Source: RHKX01 sp963839535 (GTDB lineage: Bacteria; Actinomycetota; Thermoleophilia; Solirubrobacterales; 70-9). From it: a stretch of DNA of 64,000 bases. Below are positions 17,710 to 26,320 of the stretch, piece after piece. The position numbers were made by a program, and so were the translations under genes. The first letter of the stretch is position 1. Each line of letters opens with the position of its first letter. Under the pieces are notes generated by a model. That model saw only the letters and a list, made by a program, of their open reading frames with translations, was not told the origin of the DNA and ran no database searches. The stretch is taken from contig CAWIVF010000003.1 of the NCBI GenBank assembly GCA_963839535.1, positions 62,001-126,000 of the forward strand. The letters run 5' to 3'.

Positions 17710-18617
17710 CAGCCGACCTTGCCGCTGACGTAGTCCTCGGTCCGGGAGCTCGACGGGTTGGTGAAGATCTTCTGGGTCTCGTCGAACTCCACGAGGCGCC
17801 CCCAGCGGTTCTGCTCGGTGGCGTCGAGCTCCACCATCAGGAACGCGGTGCGGTCGGAGACCCGCGCGGCCTGCTGCATGTTGTGGGTGACGATGACGAT
17901 CGAGTAGTCGCGCTTCATCTCCATCATCAGGTCCTCGATCTTCCCGGTCGAGATCGGGTCGAGCGCGGAGCAGGGCTCGTCCATCAGGATCACGTCGGGC
18001 TGGACGGCGATGGCCCGGGCGATGCAGAGGCGCTGCTGCTGACCGCCCGACATCCCGAAGGCGTTCGTCTCGAGCCGGTCCTTGACCTCGTCCCAGAGGG
18101 CGGCGCCGCGCAGGGCCTTCTCGACGATCTCGTCCATGTCGCCCTTCATCCCGAGGATCCGCGGGCCGAAGGCGATGTTGTCGTAGATCGACTTCGGGAA
18201 GGGGTTCGGCTTCTGGAAGACCATGCCGATCAGCTTGCGGACCTGGACCGGGTCGACCTTGGGGCCGTAGAGGTCCTCGCCGTGGTAGAGCACCCGGCCC
18301 GAGACCGAAGCGCTCGGGACGAGGTCGTTCATCCGGTTCATGCAGCGCAGCAGGGTGCTCTTCCCGCATCCGGAGGGACCGATGAGCGCGGTGACCTCGC
18401 CCTTCAGGACCCCCATCGAGACCTCCTTGACGGCGAGCTTCTCCCCGTAGGCGACGGAGACGTCCTCCAGCTCGAAGACCCTCTCCTTCGACTCGGCGGG
18501 GCCCGGCTGCTGAAAGCCCTCCGGGTGCAGGGAGATCGCCGGCTCCGGCGCGGGTCCCTGATTCGCGGCCGACTCGGCGGCCTCCTGGTTTGGTCTGTCC
18601 TCGGTCAAGTTCGCCAC
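17709..18617 (-). CDS. pstB: Phosphate ABC transporter ATP-binding protein
   Basis: 302 residues, somewhat longer than usual (about 250-260) because of a 45-residue Pro/Glu/Ala-rich lead before the ATPase. Walker A is GPSGCGKST, the Q loop is VFQKPNPFP (PstB-specific), the signature is MSGGQQQRL, Walker B is VILMDEPCSALDP and the switch His is in VTHNMQQA. GTG 18617 is preceded by a GATGGAG ribosome site. It energises high-affinity phosphate uptake with PstA/PstC. Confidence 0.95.
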   Translation of the reverse strand: MANLTEDRPNQEAAESAANQGPAPEPAISLHPEGFQQPGPAESKERVFELEDVSVAYGEKLAVKEVSMGVLKGEVTALIGPSGCGKSTLLRCMNRMNDLVPSASVSGRVLYHGEDLYGPKVDPVQVRKLIGMVFQKPNPFPKSIYDNIAFGPRILGMKGDMDEIVEKALRGAALWDEVKDRLETNAFGMSGGQQQRLCIARAIAVQPDVILMDEPCSALDPISTGKIEDLMMEMKRDYSIVIVTHNMQQAARVSDRTAFLMVELDATEQNRWGRLVEFDETQKIFTNPSSSRTEDYVSGKVG

Positions 18618-18628
18618 TCCATCTTCTC

Positions 18629-19567
18629 CTACCAGCGTTGCTCGTAACGATTTCTCAGGTAGATCGCGAACGAGTTCATCGCGACCAACATCACGATCAG
18701 GACGACGATCCCCGCTGCCGCCAGGACCTGGAACTCGTCCTGGGGCTGCCTGACCCAGTTGAAGATGACCAGCGGCATCGCCGTGAAGGCGCTGCCGGGG
18801 CCGCTCGGATCGGATGTGAGGAAGGTTGCGGCGCCGAGCGGGAGCAGCACGGCGGTCTCGCCGATCGCCCGCGAGAGGGCGAGGATCACGCCGGTCGCGA
18901 TGCCGGGGATCGCCGCCGGCAGGACCTGCCGGCGGATCGTCTGCCACTGCGTCGCGCCGAGGGCCAGCGACCCCTCCCTGATCGAGGGGGGCACCGACCG
19001 GAGGGCTTCACGGGCGACGAGGATCACGATCGGCAGGACGAGCAGCGTCAACGTGATCGAGGCGGTCAGCACGACGAACCCCAGCCCGAGCGGGCCGCGC
19101 GCGATGAACGCCAGGCCGAGCAGCCCGAAGATGATCGAGGGCACGGCGGCGAGGTTCTGGATGTTGACCTCGACGAGCCGCGCGACCCGGCTCTCCTTGT
19201 GGGCGTACTCCTCGAGGAAGAGCGCGGCCCCGACGCCGAGCGGGATGATGAAGAGGACCACGAAGGCCATGATCCAGAGGGTTCCGATGATGGCCGAGCG
19301 GAGGCCGGCGTTGAGCGGCAGCGAGGACGTTCCCTCGGTGATCAGGGCGGCGTCGAGGCGCGGCGCGCCCTTGACGATGGCGTCGCCGACCAGCCAGAAC
19401 AGGCCCGCCAGCACGATCGCGATCGCCAGGAAGAGGATCGAGGCGAACATCGTGTTGCGGACCACGTCCTTGCGGGGCTGGTCGCTGAGGACCCCGGCGG
19501 TGACGCTCCTGGCGCCCGCCATCGCGATCTCGGCGCGGGCCGTGCGCGGGTCGAACCGGTCGCTCAT
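18629..19567 (-). CDS. pstA: Phosphate ABC transporter permease PstA
   Basis: 312 residues with six membrane segments, the first at about residues 42-62. The cytoplasmic loop SIREGSLALGATQWQTIRRQ is the PstA EAA motif, followed by ALSRAIGETAVLLPLGAA, conserved in the family and containing residues needed for phosphate passage. Starts within the pstC stop (ATGA overlap). Confidence 0.95.
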   Translation of the reverse strand: MSDRFDPRTARAEIAMAGARSVTAGVLSDQPRKDVVRNTMFASILFLAIAIVLAGLFWLVGDAIVKGAPRLDAALITEGTSSLPLNAGLRSAIIGTLWIMAFVVLFIIPLGVGAALFLEEYAHKESRVARLVEVNIQNLAAVPSIIFGLLGLAFIARGPLGLGFVVLTASITLTLLVLPIVILVAREALRSVPPSIREGSLALGATQWQTIRRQVLPAAIPGIATGVILALSRAIGETAVLLPLGAATFLTSDPSGPGSAFTAMPLVIFNWVRQPQDEFQVLAAAGIVVLIVMLVAMNSFAIYLRNRYEQRW

Positions 19568-20523
19568 TCGTAGACCTCGCGGTACTTGCGCACGAGGCGG
19601 ATCGAGAGCAGGTTCATCACCAGCGTCATCGCGAAGAGCAGCAGCGCGACGGCGAAGACCGTCTTGTACTTGACCGTGCCCTGCGCGATGTCGCCGGTCG
19701 CGGTCGTCGCGATGAACGCGGTCATGGCCTGAATCGGCTCGGCGGGATTGAAGGTCAGGTTCGGCGTGTTGCCCGCGGCGAGCAGGACGACCATGGTCTC
19801 GCCGATGGCTCGTGACGCCGCGAGGATGATCGAGGCGACGATCCCGGAGAGCGCGGCCGGGAAGACGACCCGAGCCGCGACCTTCGCCTTCGTCGCGCCG
19901 AGCGCATAGGCGCCCTCGCGGAGCCCCGACGGGACGGCGGTCATCGCGTCCTCGGAGACGGAGGCGATGATCGGGACGATCAGCAGCCCGATCGCGATGC
20001 CCCCGGCCAGGACGTTGAAGATCCCCGGGCCGTCGCCGAGGAAGCCGGGCCAGATGCCCTGCAGCGCCGGGGTGATGACGGCGAGGGCGAAGAAGCCGAA
20101 GGCGACGGTCGGCACGCCGGCGAGGACCTCGAGGATCGGCTTGACCGTCTTGCGCACGCGCCGGCTCGCGTACTCACTCAGGTAGATGGCCGCGCCGAGC
20201 CCCATCGGGATCGCGAAGAGGAGCGACCAGAAGGTGACGCTCAGCGTGCCGACGACGATCGGCAGCACCCCGAACGTCGGCGGCTCGAAGGTCGGTCCCC
20301 AGTCCGTCCCGAAGAAGAACGTCCCCGGGGAGACGTCGCCGAAGAACTCGATCGCCGGGAACAGCAGCGAGACGACGATCGCCGTCGTCGTCAGGATCGA
20401 GAGCCCGGCGCACGCGGCGAGCAGGTAGTAGATGACCTGCTCGCCGCGGCGAGCGCTCGTGGCCTCCAGCCGGGGCTTGGAGAAAGCCGCCGGGCCGGAG
20501 GCCGCGATGTCGCTTGCTTGCAC
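19564..20523 (-). CDS. pstC: Phosphate ABC transporter permease PstC
   Basis: 319 residues, six membrane segments with the first at about residues 31-53. The periplasmic segment FFFGTDWGPTFEPPTFG is typical of PstC, and the EAA loop is GLREGAYALGATKAKVAARV followed by AASRAIGETMVV. Pairs with PstA to form the channel. It follows pstS after a 41-base gap that holds a strong hairpin. Confidence 0.95.
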   Translation of the reverse strand: MQASDIAASGPAAFSKPRLEATSARRGEQVIYYLLAACAGLSILTTTAIVVSLLFPAIEFFGDVSPGTFFFGTDWGPTFEPPTFGVLPIVVGTLSVTFWSLLFAIPMGLGAAIYLSEYASRRVRKTVKPILEVLAGVPTVAFGFFALAVITPALQGIWPGFLGDGPGIFNVLAGGIAIGLLIVPIIASVSEDAMTAVPSGLREGAYALGATKAKVAARVVFPAALSGIVASIILAASRAIGETMVVLLAAGNTPNLTFNPAEPIQAMTAFIATTATGDIAQGTVKYKTVFAVALLLFAMTLVMNLLSIRLVRKYREVYE

Positions 20524-20555
20524 TGGGGTCCGCGTTTCTCAGTCGCCGGGTGGGC

Positions 20556-20576
20556 GGCGAGGGCTCAGCCCTCGCC
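20556..20576 (-). terminator. Intercistronic hairpin between pstS and pstC
   Basis: GGCGAGGGCT and AGCCCTCGCC form a perfect ten-pair stem with a one-base centre, spanning the pstS stop codon. Such hairpins after pstS commonly stabilise or partly terminate the message so that the binding protein is made in excess over the permease. Confidence 0.5.
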
Positions 20577-21524
20577 CCCGACCGCCGTCTCGGCAGCGGA
20601 GAGCTGCTCGTCCGTCATCGGGATGAACCCGATCTGCGGGGCGACCTCGTTGACCGTGTCCACGTAGTACTGCGGGAACGGCTGGAGAGCCTCGTTGCTC
20701 TCGAGCTCGGCGGTGTTGACGTACATGAACAGCTCGCGTCCGAGCGGCTGGTAGGTGCCGTCCTGCACCGTCTCCTCCGACGGAGCGACGCAACCGTCGC
20801 CGCCATCGATCTCCGCGGCCTTCAGGTTGCCCTCGTTCTCCACGTAGAAGGAGTAACCGAAGTAACCGATGCCGCCGGGTGAGCCCTCGACGCCGGTGAC
20901 CGTCTGGTTGTCGTCCTCGCCGACGTTGTTGTAGTCCTTGGTCTGGACTCCCTCTTCGCCGTTCACCGCTCCGGTGAAGTAGTCGAAGGTGCCGGAGTCG
21001 GTGCCCGGGCCGAACCGCTCGACGTCCTCGCTGAACTCGGCGTCGAGATCCTCGACGTCGGACCAGCTGGAGGCGGGAGCGTCGGGACCCCAGATCTGCG
21101 CGAGCTGATCGACGGTCAGGCAGGTGACGGGGTTCTCGTTGTTGAGCACCACGGTCAGGGCGTCGTTGGCGACCTGGACCTCCTGGTACTCGACGCCGCC
21201 CTTCTCGCAGAGGGCCTCCTCCTCGGCCTCGATCGGACGGGAAGCGTTGTTGATCACGGTCTCGCCGGCGCAGAACTTCTCGAACCCGCCGCCGGTTCCG
21301 GCTTCGCCGACGACGATCTCGACGTCGGGGTTCTCGCCGTTGAACTGCTCGGCGACGGCCTGCGTGAGCGGGCCGACCGTGCTCGAGCCGTCGATGCGGA
21401 GGGAGCCGCTCAGGCCGGTGGGCACGTCGGCGTCGGAGCTGCCCTCGTCGTCGCCGCAGGCGGCGACCCCGAAGGCGAGCAGGCCGGTCGTGGCCGCGAT
21501 TGCAAAAAACTTACGTGAGTTCAC
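20565..21524 (-). CDS. pstS: Phosphate-binding lipoprotein PstS
   Basis: 319 residues. Lipoprotein signal with lipobox GVAAC (Cys 23), then an acidic linker. Phosphate-binding motifs: RIDGSSTVGPLTQAVAEQF, VGEAGTGGGFEKF and PGTDSGTFDYF, whose Ser/Thr/Asp residues cage phosphate in known PstS structures. GTG 21524 has AAGGAG upstream. First gene of the pst operon; a four-unit PHO-box-like array lies 120-160 bases upstream. Confidence 0.95.
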   Translation of the reverse strand: MNSRKFFAIAATTGLLAFGVAACGDDEGSSDADVPTGLSGSLRIDGSSTVGPLTQAVAEQFNGENPDVEIVVGEAGTGGGFEKFCAGETVINNASRPIEAEEEALCEKGGVEYQEVQVANDALTVVLNNENPVTCLTVDQLAQIWGPDAPASSWSDVEDLDAEFSEDVERFGPGTDSGTFDYFTGAVNGEEGVQTKDYNNVGEDDNQTVTGVEGSPGGIGYFGYSFYVENEGNLKAAEIDGGDGCVAPSEETVQDGTYQPLGRELFMYVNTAELESNEALQPFPQYYVDTVNEVAPQIGFIPMTDEQLSAAETAVGGEG

Positions 21525-21645
21525 TGACTGTGACTCCTTGCTGATTGATCTTCGATTGGACGAGTGCCGAACCGGCGGGAGCAGGAGCTCTCAACGGTCT
21601 GCCCTTCTCGGCGTGAGGAGCGTCCCACCGGGGCCCGGGCCGCTT

Positions 21646-21683
21646 GTTACGACCCTGTGCCCTACTTGTGAAGAGGTTGTGAA
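21646..21683 (-). promoter_or_regulatory. Candidate PHO box upstream of pstS
   Basis: On the plus strand GTTAC 21646, GTGCC 21657, GTGAA 21668 and GTGAA 21679 follow each other at exactly 11 bases. Read towards pstS the two strongest units are TTCAC. The array lies between the regulator gene and pstS, the expected place for a Pho operator. Confidence 0.6.
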
Positions 21684-21696
21684 CGCGGGGAGGAGG

Positions 21697-22508
21697 TCAG
21701 CTGCCGACGGCGGAGTCGACCGCCGTCTGCGGCTCCGCCGCGAGGTCCTCGGCGGGCGCTGGCGCCAGGTCCTTGGCGGCCGCGTCGCCCGCGACCGACC
21801 GGCTCCGGCTGGAACCGGTAGCCGATGCCGAAGTGCGTGTGGATGTAGGCCCAGCCGCTCGAGCGCCGCTGGATCTTCGAGCGCAGCTTGCGGACGAAGA
21901 CGTCCACCGAGCGGTCGCCGTGGGCCATCTCGTAGCCCCAGACGCGACGGTAGATCTCGCCGCGCTCGATCACCGTTCCGGCCGACTCCGAGAGCGTGGT
22001 CAGCAACTCGAACTCGCGGCGGGTCAGGTCGACGCTGCGGCCGGCGACGAACGCCTGGTACTGGTCCGGGCGGATCTCGAGCTCGCCGACCACCAACGGG
22101 CCCCGCTCGGCCTCGCCGCTCGATCGGCGGCGGCGGCGGACGACGGCCTCGATCCGGGCCATCACCTCCTCCGGGTGGCAGGGCTTCGCGATCCAGTCGT
22201 CGGCGCCCGAGCCTGAGGCCGCGCACGCGCTGGGCGACCGTCGAGTTGTTCGTGCAGACGATCACGCCGAGCCCGGGGAGCATTCCGGAGACGCGCTCGA
22301 GGAACGACCAGGCGTCCTCGCCGCCGATCGCCGTCAGGTCGACGAGCAGCGCGTTGACCTTCATCGCGACGAGCTCGTCGGCGGGGACGGCGCCGCCGAG
22401 GACGCGGTGCTGCCAGCCGGCGGCGTCGAGTCGGTTGCCCAGCACCCTGAGGAACGAGGTGTCGCGGTCGATCACCGCGACTCTGAGTGTTCCGGGAGAG
22501 GTGCTCAT
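21697..22508 (-). CDS. OmpR/PhoB-family response regulator (two frame breaks)
   Basis: 269 residues after removal of extra bases near 22207 (GG to GGG) and 21798. Receiver domain, residues 1-120: VIDRD (acidic pocket, one Asp displaced compared with the usual DD), LLVDLT (phospho-Asp), DDWIAKP (Lys). Winged-helix domain: DLTRREFELLTTLSE, HGDRSVDVFVRKLRSKI, THFGIGYRF. Correcting the second break gives an Ala/Glu/Asp-rich tail and a stop at 21697, which leaves the PHO boxes outside the gene; the raw frame would run to 21662 through an unlikely Arg-rich tail. No sensor kinase is adjacent. Probably the Pho regulator. Confidence 0.8.
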
Positions 22509-22594
22509 GGGAGCTGCCGGCGAACGCGGAATGGAGGCGGGCAGAGCCACATCGTAGCCGGGGAGTGACCCGAAAAGGGTCGGAATCCCCCTTG

Positions 22595-22632
22595 GTTACA
22601 GGATTTTCACAACTGGATTGCCGGATCTTCAC
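22595..22632 (+). promoter_or_regulatory. Candidate PHO box beside the response regulator
   Basis: GTTAC 22595, TTCAC 22606, ATTGC 22617 and TTCAC 22628 lie at exact 11-base steps. The array is about 90 bases upstream of the regulator but oriented away from it. It could serve autoregulation or an unannotated plus-strand transcript. Confidence 0.5.
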
Positions 22633-22805
22633 GGAGCGGCGAGGCGGCGAGCGGAGGATGCGACGGCGCGAGCGAAGGAATCTCTCACGCAGCAACGCGG
22701 CCTCCTCCTGCCCCTTGGCCGCGACGGGCGAGCCGGCGGGACGCAGATGCAGCGTCCGCGTCGGCTCGCGCACGTCCGGGACCCCTGCGGCGGGCCGCTG
22801 AGAGC
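22633..22805. other. Non-coding stretch after the regulator PHO box
   Basis: Together with the upstream part this makes about 300 bases between the regulator start and the next gene. Apart from the repeat array at 22595-22632 and the -10 at 22820 I see no gene, hairpin or RNA signature here. Confidence 0.4.
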
Positions 22806-22819
22806 GTGCCTGCCTCCGC

Positions 22820-22825
22820 TAGAGT
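22820..22825 (+). promoter_or_regulatory. -10 element (leaderless start) of small membrane protein gene
   Basis: TAGAGT seven bases before GTG 22833. Confidence 0.45.
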
Positions 22826-22832
22826 CACGGCC

Positions 22833-23087
22833 GTGAACCTCCGGGCCAGACTGTCCCTCGCGATCGGACTCATCTCGATCGCCGTGCTCACCGCCGCCCC
22901 CGCGGCCCTTGCCGCCGACGGCGTCGGCCTCGGCGGCCGCACGACCGACAAGAGCGTCACCTTCTTCTGCTTCGGCGTGATCGCGCTGTTCATCCTGCTC
23001 CCCATCGTGCTCTCGCTGATCCAGGCGAGGCTCGAGGGCCGCAAGGAGCGGATGCGCGATCAGCTCGAGCGCGTCCGCCGGCCGTAG
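22833..23087 (+). CDS. Small secreted/membrane hypothetical protein
   Basis: 84 residues. N-terminal signal peptide of about 30 residues ending AAPAALAADG, a short Gly-rich stretch, one membrane helix (FFCFGVIALFILLPIVLSLI) and a basic C-terminal tail (EGRKERMRDQLERVRRP) that should face the cytoplasm. No family recognised. GTG 22833 is chosen from the TAGAGT -10 seven bases upstream; GTG 22806 would precede that promoter. Confidence 0.55.
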   Translation: MNLRARLSLAIGLISIAVLTAAPAALAADGVGLGGRTTDKSVTFFCFGVIALFILLPIVLSLIQARLEGRKERMRDQLERVRRP

Positions 23088-23094
23088 AGTAACT

Positions 23095-23131
23095 CCGAGG
23101 GGATCCTCCGCTTCGCGTCCGGTCCCCTCGG
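23095..23131. terminator. Hairpin after small membrane protein gene
   Basis: CCGAGGGGA and TCCCCTCGG form a perfect nine-pair stem around a 19-base loop, eight bases after the stop codon. Likely terminator or 3' stabiliser. Confidence 0.45.
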
Positions 23132-23183
23132 GAAGGGGCCCCACCGGGACGGGACCCTAGGGACGTAGGGATGGTTCGTCGGA

Positions 23184-23300
23184 GCCATTGGTCTCAAAGC
23201 GACGTAATGCTTCGCAAAGGCGCCAATGGCCCTCGGAAGGCCACTGGCGTCACGCACCTCCCCCTCCCTCCCCAGCCCAAACCACCTTTCGAGCCGCGCC
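23184..23300. repeat. Dispersed structured repeat, copy A
   Basis: Copy A of a roughly 110-bp element also found at 57794-57905. GCCATTGG (23184) pairs with CCAATGGC (23223) around an inner GCGA/TCGC stem. Identical or near-identical blocks shared with copy B include AAAGGCGCCAATG, the polypyrimidine CCCTCC tract and CAGCCCAAAC, in the same order and orientation. Both copies follow the 3' end of a plus-strand gene. Confidence 0.6.
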
Positions 23301-23314
23301 ATAGACTCCGCCCG

Positions 23315-24107
23315 ATGACTCGAACCTCGCTACGAGCTCCGCGGGACCACCGCGCTGCTGACGATCGAGCGGCCGGAGCGGCGCAACGCCGTCGACGCCG
23401 AGACCGCCGAGGAGCTGCTTCAGGCCTTCCAGCGCTTCGAGGCCGACGACGAGGCGCGCGTCCTGGTCCTCACCGGCTCCGGCCTCCTCGCCTTCTGCGC
23501 GGGCGCCGACCTGAAGGCGCTGGCCGAGGCGGGCGCCGAGGTCCCCACCGAGACGATCGAGCACATCGCCGGCCGCCCCGAGGGGCCGATGGGCTTCACG
23601 CGGCTGACCGCGAGCAAGCCGACGATCGCCGCGATCAGCGGCTGGTGCCTCGCCGGCGGGCTCGAGCTGGCGCTCTGGTGCGACCTGCGGATCGCCACCG
23701 CCGACGCCAGGCTCGGCTACCCCGAGCGCCGCTGGGGCGTGCCGCTGATCGACGGCGGCACCCTGCGCCTGCCGCGGATCGTCGGCCTCGGCCGCGCCCT
23801 CGACCTGATCCTCACCGGCCGCATCATCGAGGCGGAGGAGGCCCTCGACTGGGGCCTGCTGACGGAGGTCGTCGACACCGGCGACCATCTCGAGCGGGCG
23901 CTCGAGATCGCCGACGCACTCGCCCGCTTCCCGCAGGAGACGATGCTCTCCGACCGCCGCTCGGCGATCGAGGGCGCGACCCTGCCGCTCGCCGAGAGCC
24001 TCGAGTTCGAGGCGGCGATCGGCCGCGCCTCGATCGAGGTCGGGATCCGCGGCGCCGGCAAGTTCGCCGGCGGCGAAGGCCGCGGCGGCGCCGGCGCCGG
24101 CGTCTAG
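23315..24107 (+). CDS. Enoyl-CoA hydratase/isomerase family protein (frame break near start)
   Basis: 263 residues if one extra C near 23329 is removed, joining ATG 23315 to the main frame; no other start exists upstream of the conserved core. Crotonase fold: TIERPERRNAVD, AFCAGADLKAL (first oxyanion-hole loop) and SGWCLAGGLELALWCDLRIA (second). The catalytic Glu position is in WGVPLIDGGTLRLPRIVG. It hydrates or isomerises enoyl-CoA esters; substrate length is not evident. It converges with the HD gene (4-base overlap), and repeat copy A lies just upstream. Confidence 0.85.
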
Positions 24108-24943
24108 ATCCGGAACTCCCGCATGAGTCTCTTCTCGGTCTCGCCCTCGACCGCGGCGATGACCTCGATGTGACCCTCCAGCGGCGTGCCGCGGATCTTC
24201 GTGGCGAGCAGGTCGTCGACCTGGAAGATGCCGGCCGAGTTGTTCATCCGGATCAGCACCCTGATCGGCCGGTCCGAGCCCTTCTCGATCGTCACGTCGT
24301 CGATCGCGGCGGCCGAGATCGAGTGGATCCCGATCTCGCCACGCTCGACCGGGAGCCGCGAGCGGCCCTGGGCCATGTCGAGCGCGTCGGCGACCCGGAC
24401 CACACCGGCCTCGAGCGTGTACGGCTCGCCGCGGCGCCGGTGGCCGATGATGCAGTGCAGGGCCTCGGAGACGACGACGGTCCGCTGCGGCTCCTCGTAG
24501 ATCCCGTCGAGGAGCTCGCGCAGCTTCGGCTCCGCCAGGAAGAGGCTGAACGCCTCGTGGTCCGCCCGGTGGATCGACATCCCGGCGTCGTGCAGCATCG
24601 CCCCCGCGGCCACCACCACCTCGGAGTCTTCCTTGGTCATCCCGTGGTCGGCGACCATCGCGGTCGCCACCCCGCCCCGCTCGGCCAGGCGCAGGATCCG
24701 GAGCGCGATGTTCGTGACGATCTGGATGTGGACCCAGGAGTGGTCGGACATCCCGAGGCGCTCGGATCCGACCTGCTGGAGGTGCCACCAGGCCCGCACC
24801 TGGGGGTCGGCGGACGCCCGCTCCACGAACCGGCCGAGGCGGCGGTTGCCGCGGATCGGCACGCCGAAGCGGACCGAGGCGAGACGCTCCTCGAGGGTGC
24901 GCGCCTCCGGGGCCGCGTCGCCCTGTCGATCCTCGTCGGCCAT
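24104..24943 (-). CDS. HD-domain phosphohydrolase
   Basis: 279 residues. HD superfamily metal ligands: His in SDHSWVHIQIV, HD in GAMLHDAGMS, His in ALHCIIGHRR and Asp in VRVADALDMAQGRSRL. The C-terminal 80 residues form a separate alpha/beta domain. The family is widespread in archaea and actinobacteria and is presumed to hydrolyse a nucleotide or phosphodiester; the substrate is unknown. Not of the dGTPase or RelA type judged by motif spacing. Confidence 0.75.
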   Translation of the reverse strand: MADEDRQGDAAPEARTLEERLASVRFGVPIRGNRRLGRFVERASADPQVRAWWHLQQVGSERLGMSDHSWVHIQIVTNIALRILRLAERGGVATAMVADHGMTKEDSEVVVAAGAMLHDAGMSIHRADHEAFSLFLAEPKLRELLDGIYEEPQRTVVVSEALHCIIGHRRRGEPYTLEAGVVRVADALDMAQGRSRLPVERGEIGIHSISAAAIDDVTIEKGSDRPIRVLIRMNNSAGIFQVDDLLATKIRGTPLEGHIEVIAAVEGETEKRLMREFRI

Positions 24944-24992
24944 CGGGTTCAGTCTCGCAGGCGGCGCAGCGCCCGCCGCCGACCGCCGACGC

Positions 24993-25727
24993 TCAGCCGA
25001 GCACCGGGGAGGCGGCCTCGAGCAGGCGCGGCCAGAGGGTGACCTCGATCGAGGCCGACACGAGCAGCATCGGCAATGCGATCGCGACCGTCAGGAACGT
25101 CGCCGCCAGCAGGTCCGCCCATTCGTCGCGACGCGAGGCGATCAGCCAGGCGGCGAGCGGCAGGAAGACGGCCGTCAGCTCGATCAGCGCATGCGGCAGC
25201 ACCGTGACGATGAGCAGGGCGGTGCTGATGTCGAGGTTCGTCGCGATGTTCGCGGCGTCGAACCCGAGCGAGAACGCCTGGGTGAGGAGCGAGAACACCG
25301 TCACGAGAGTGACCCAGCCGAGCGCAACCGGGCCGGCGCGCTCGTGGATCAGGCGTGAGATTCCGGTCTTCGTCTCCGCCACCTGGCGCATCGAGCTGCC
25401 GGCGATGAACCCCGCGACGCAGGCCGTGGCGTGCAGGGCGAGGACGAGCAGGTTCCGCCCGAGGATCGAGCCGAACTCGCTCAGATCGGACCGGCTGTCC
25501 ATCCCGGCCACGTCGATCGGCGAGGGGTCCGCCGGAACCAGCCGGGAGACGATCCAGACCGCGATCAGCAGCAGGACCGCCACCGCGAAGGCGCCGGTGA
25601 ACCAGGGGACGAGCACCCGGCCCGGATCGGCGCGCCAGCGCTCGAGAGCCCCGCGGGTGTCGCGGAGCCCCTGGGCGAGGGCGAACGATTCGCCGCTCGC
25701 GGCGGGGACTGGGCGCTGGGCGCTCAC
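24993..25727 (-). CDS. SpoIIM/DUF95-like integral membrane protein
   Basis: 244 residues with about five membrane segments. The phrase VLPHALIELTAVFLPLAAWL matches the stage II sporulation M/DUF95 family, whose members have a PHG-E motif at this place. In actinobacteria these proteins often pair with RDD-domain or vWA proteins, none of which is present here. GTG 25727 chosen over TTG 25733. The start lies beside the terminator hairpin of rpf. Confidence 0.7.
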   Translation of the reverse strand: MSAQRPVPAASGESFALAQGLRDTRGALERWRADPGRVLVPWFTGAFAVAVLLLIAVWIVSRLVPADPSPIDVAGMDSRSDLSEFGSILGRNLLVLALHATACVAGFIAGSSMRQVAETKTGISRLIHERAGPVALGWVTLVTVFSLLTQAFSLGFDAANIATNLDISTALLIVTVLPHALIELTAVFLPLAAWLIASRRDEWADLLAATFLTVAIALPMLLVSASIEVTLWPRLLEAASPVLG

Positions 25728-25764
25728 CCTCAACCCATCGGCGCGGAGGGCCGACGGGTTGAGG
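25728..25764 (-). terminator. Strong terminator hairpin after the Rpf gene
   Basis: CCTCAACCCATCGGC and GCCGACGGGTTGAGG form a 15-base stem with one mismatch around a seven-base loop, between the rpf stop and the next minus-strand start. Confidence 0.55.
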
Positions 25765-25775
25765 GGCGCGGCGGA

Positions 25776-26320
25776 CTAGCCGCAGTTGGGCCAGGGGCTG
25801 GAGCCCGCCTGCGAGTACAGGAGGGCGGCGCGGTAGTCCTGCTCCGCCTCGGGGGCCGCGGAGGGAGCACCGGAGCCGCCGACCGAAGCCCACGTGCTCA
25901 GGTCGAACTGGTACTTGCCGTGGTAGGTGCCGGACGCGTCGACGACGGTCGGGTCGCCGCCGGACTCACACGCTGCGATCGAATCGAGCGTGGACTGCGA
26001 GACGCCGACGGACTCGGGGGTCCCGTACTCGGGCTCCGGCTCGGGCTTCTCGCGCTTCTCCTTGCGCGGCTCCTCGACCTTGATCTCGCGCACGACGACG
26101 CGGCCGATCTCGTCGAGCGAGTCGACGTTCTGGCGGCCTCGTCGAACCGCTCGGCGACGGCATCGCGATCGCGGGCCGAGCTCGAGGGGTCGACCGGGGC
26201 GGCCATGGCCGATCCGGCGCCGACGGCGAGCGTCGTCGCGGCGAGCACGGTGGCCACGAGGCCGTGGCGCTTCGTCGTGGATCCTGATTCGGTTCTGTCC
26301 TGAGTGAGTTGCTTGGTCAT
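25776..26320 (-). CDS. Resuscitation-promoting factor-like transglycosylase (one frame break)
   Basis: 181 residues if one missing C near 26133 is restored. Signal peptide with basic start and core LVATVLAATTLAVGAGSAMA. A Pro/Glu/Lys linker (EEPRKEKREKPEPEPEYG) is followed by the Rpf catalytic domain: IAACESGGDPTVV with catalytic Glu, YHGKYQFDLSTWASVGG, and the terminal WPNCG. The domain cleaves peptidoglycan glycan strands and promotes growth resumption. GGAGGTAG precedes ATG 26320. A CRP-like palindrome lies about 200 bases upstream. Confidence 0.85.
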
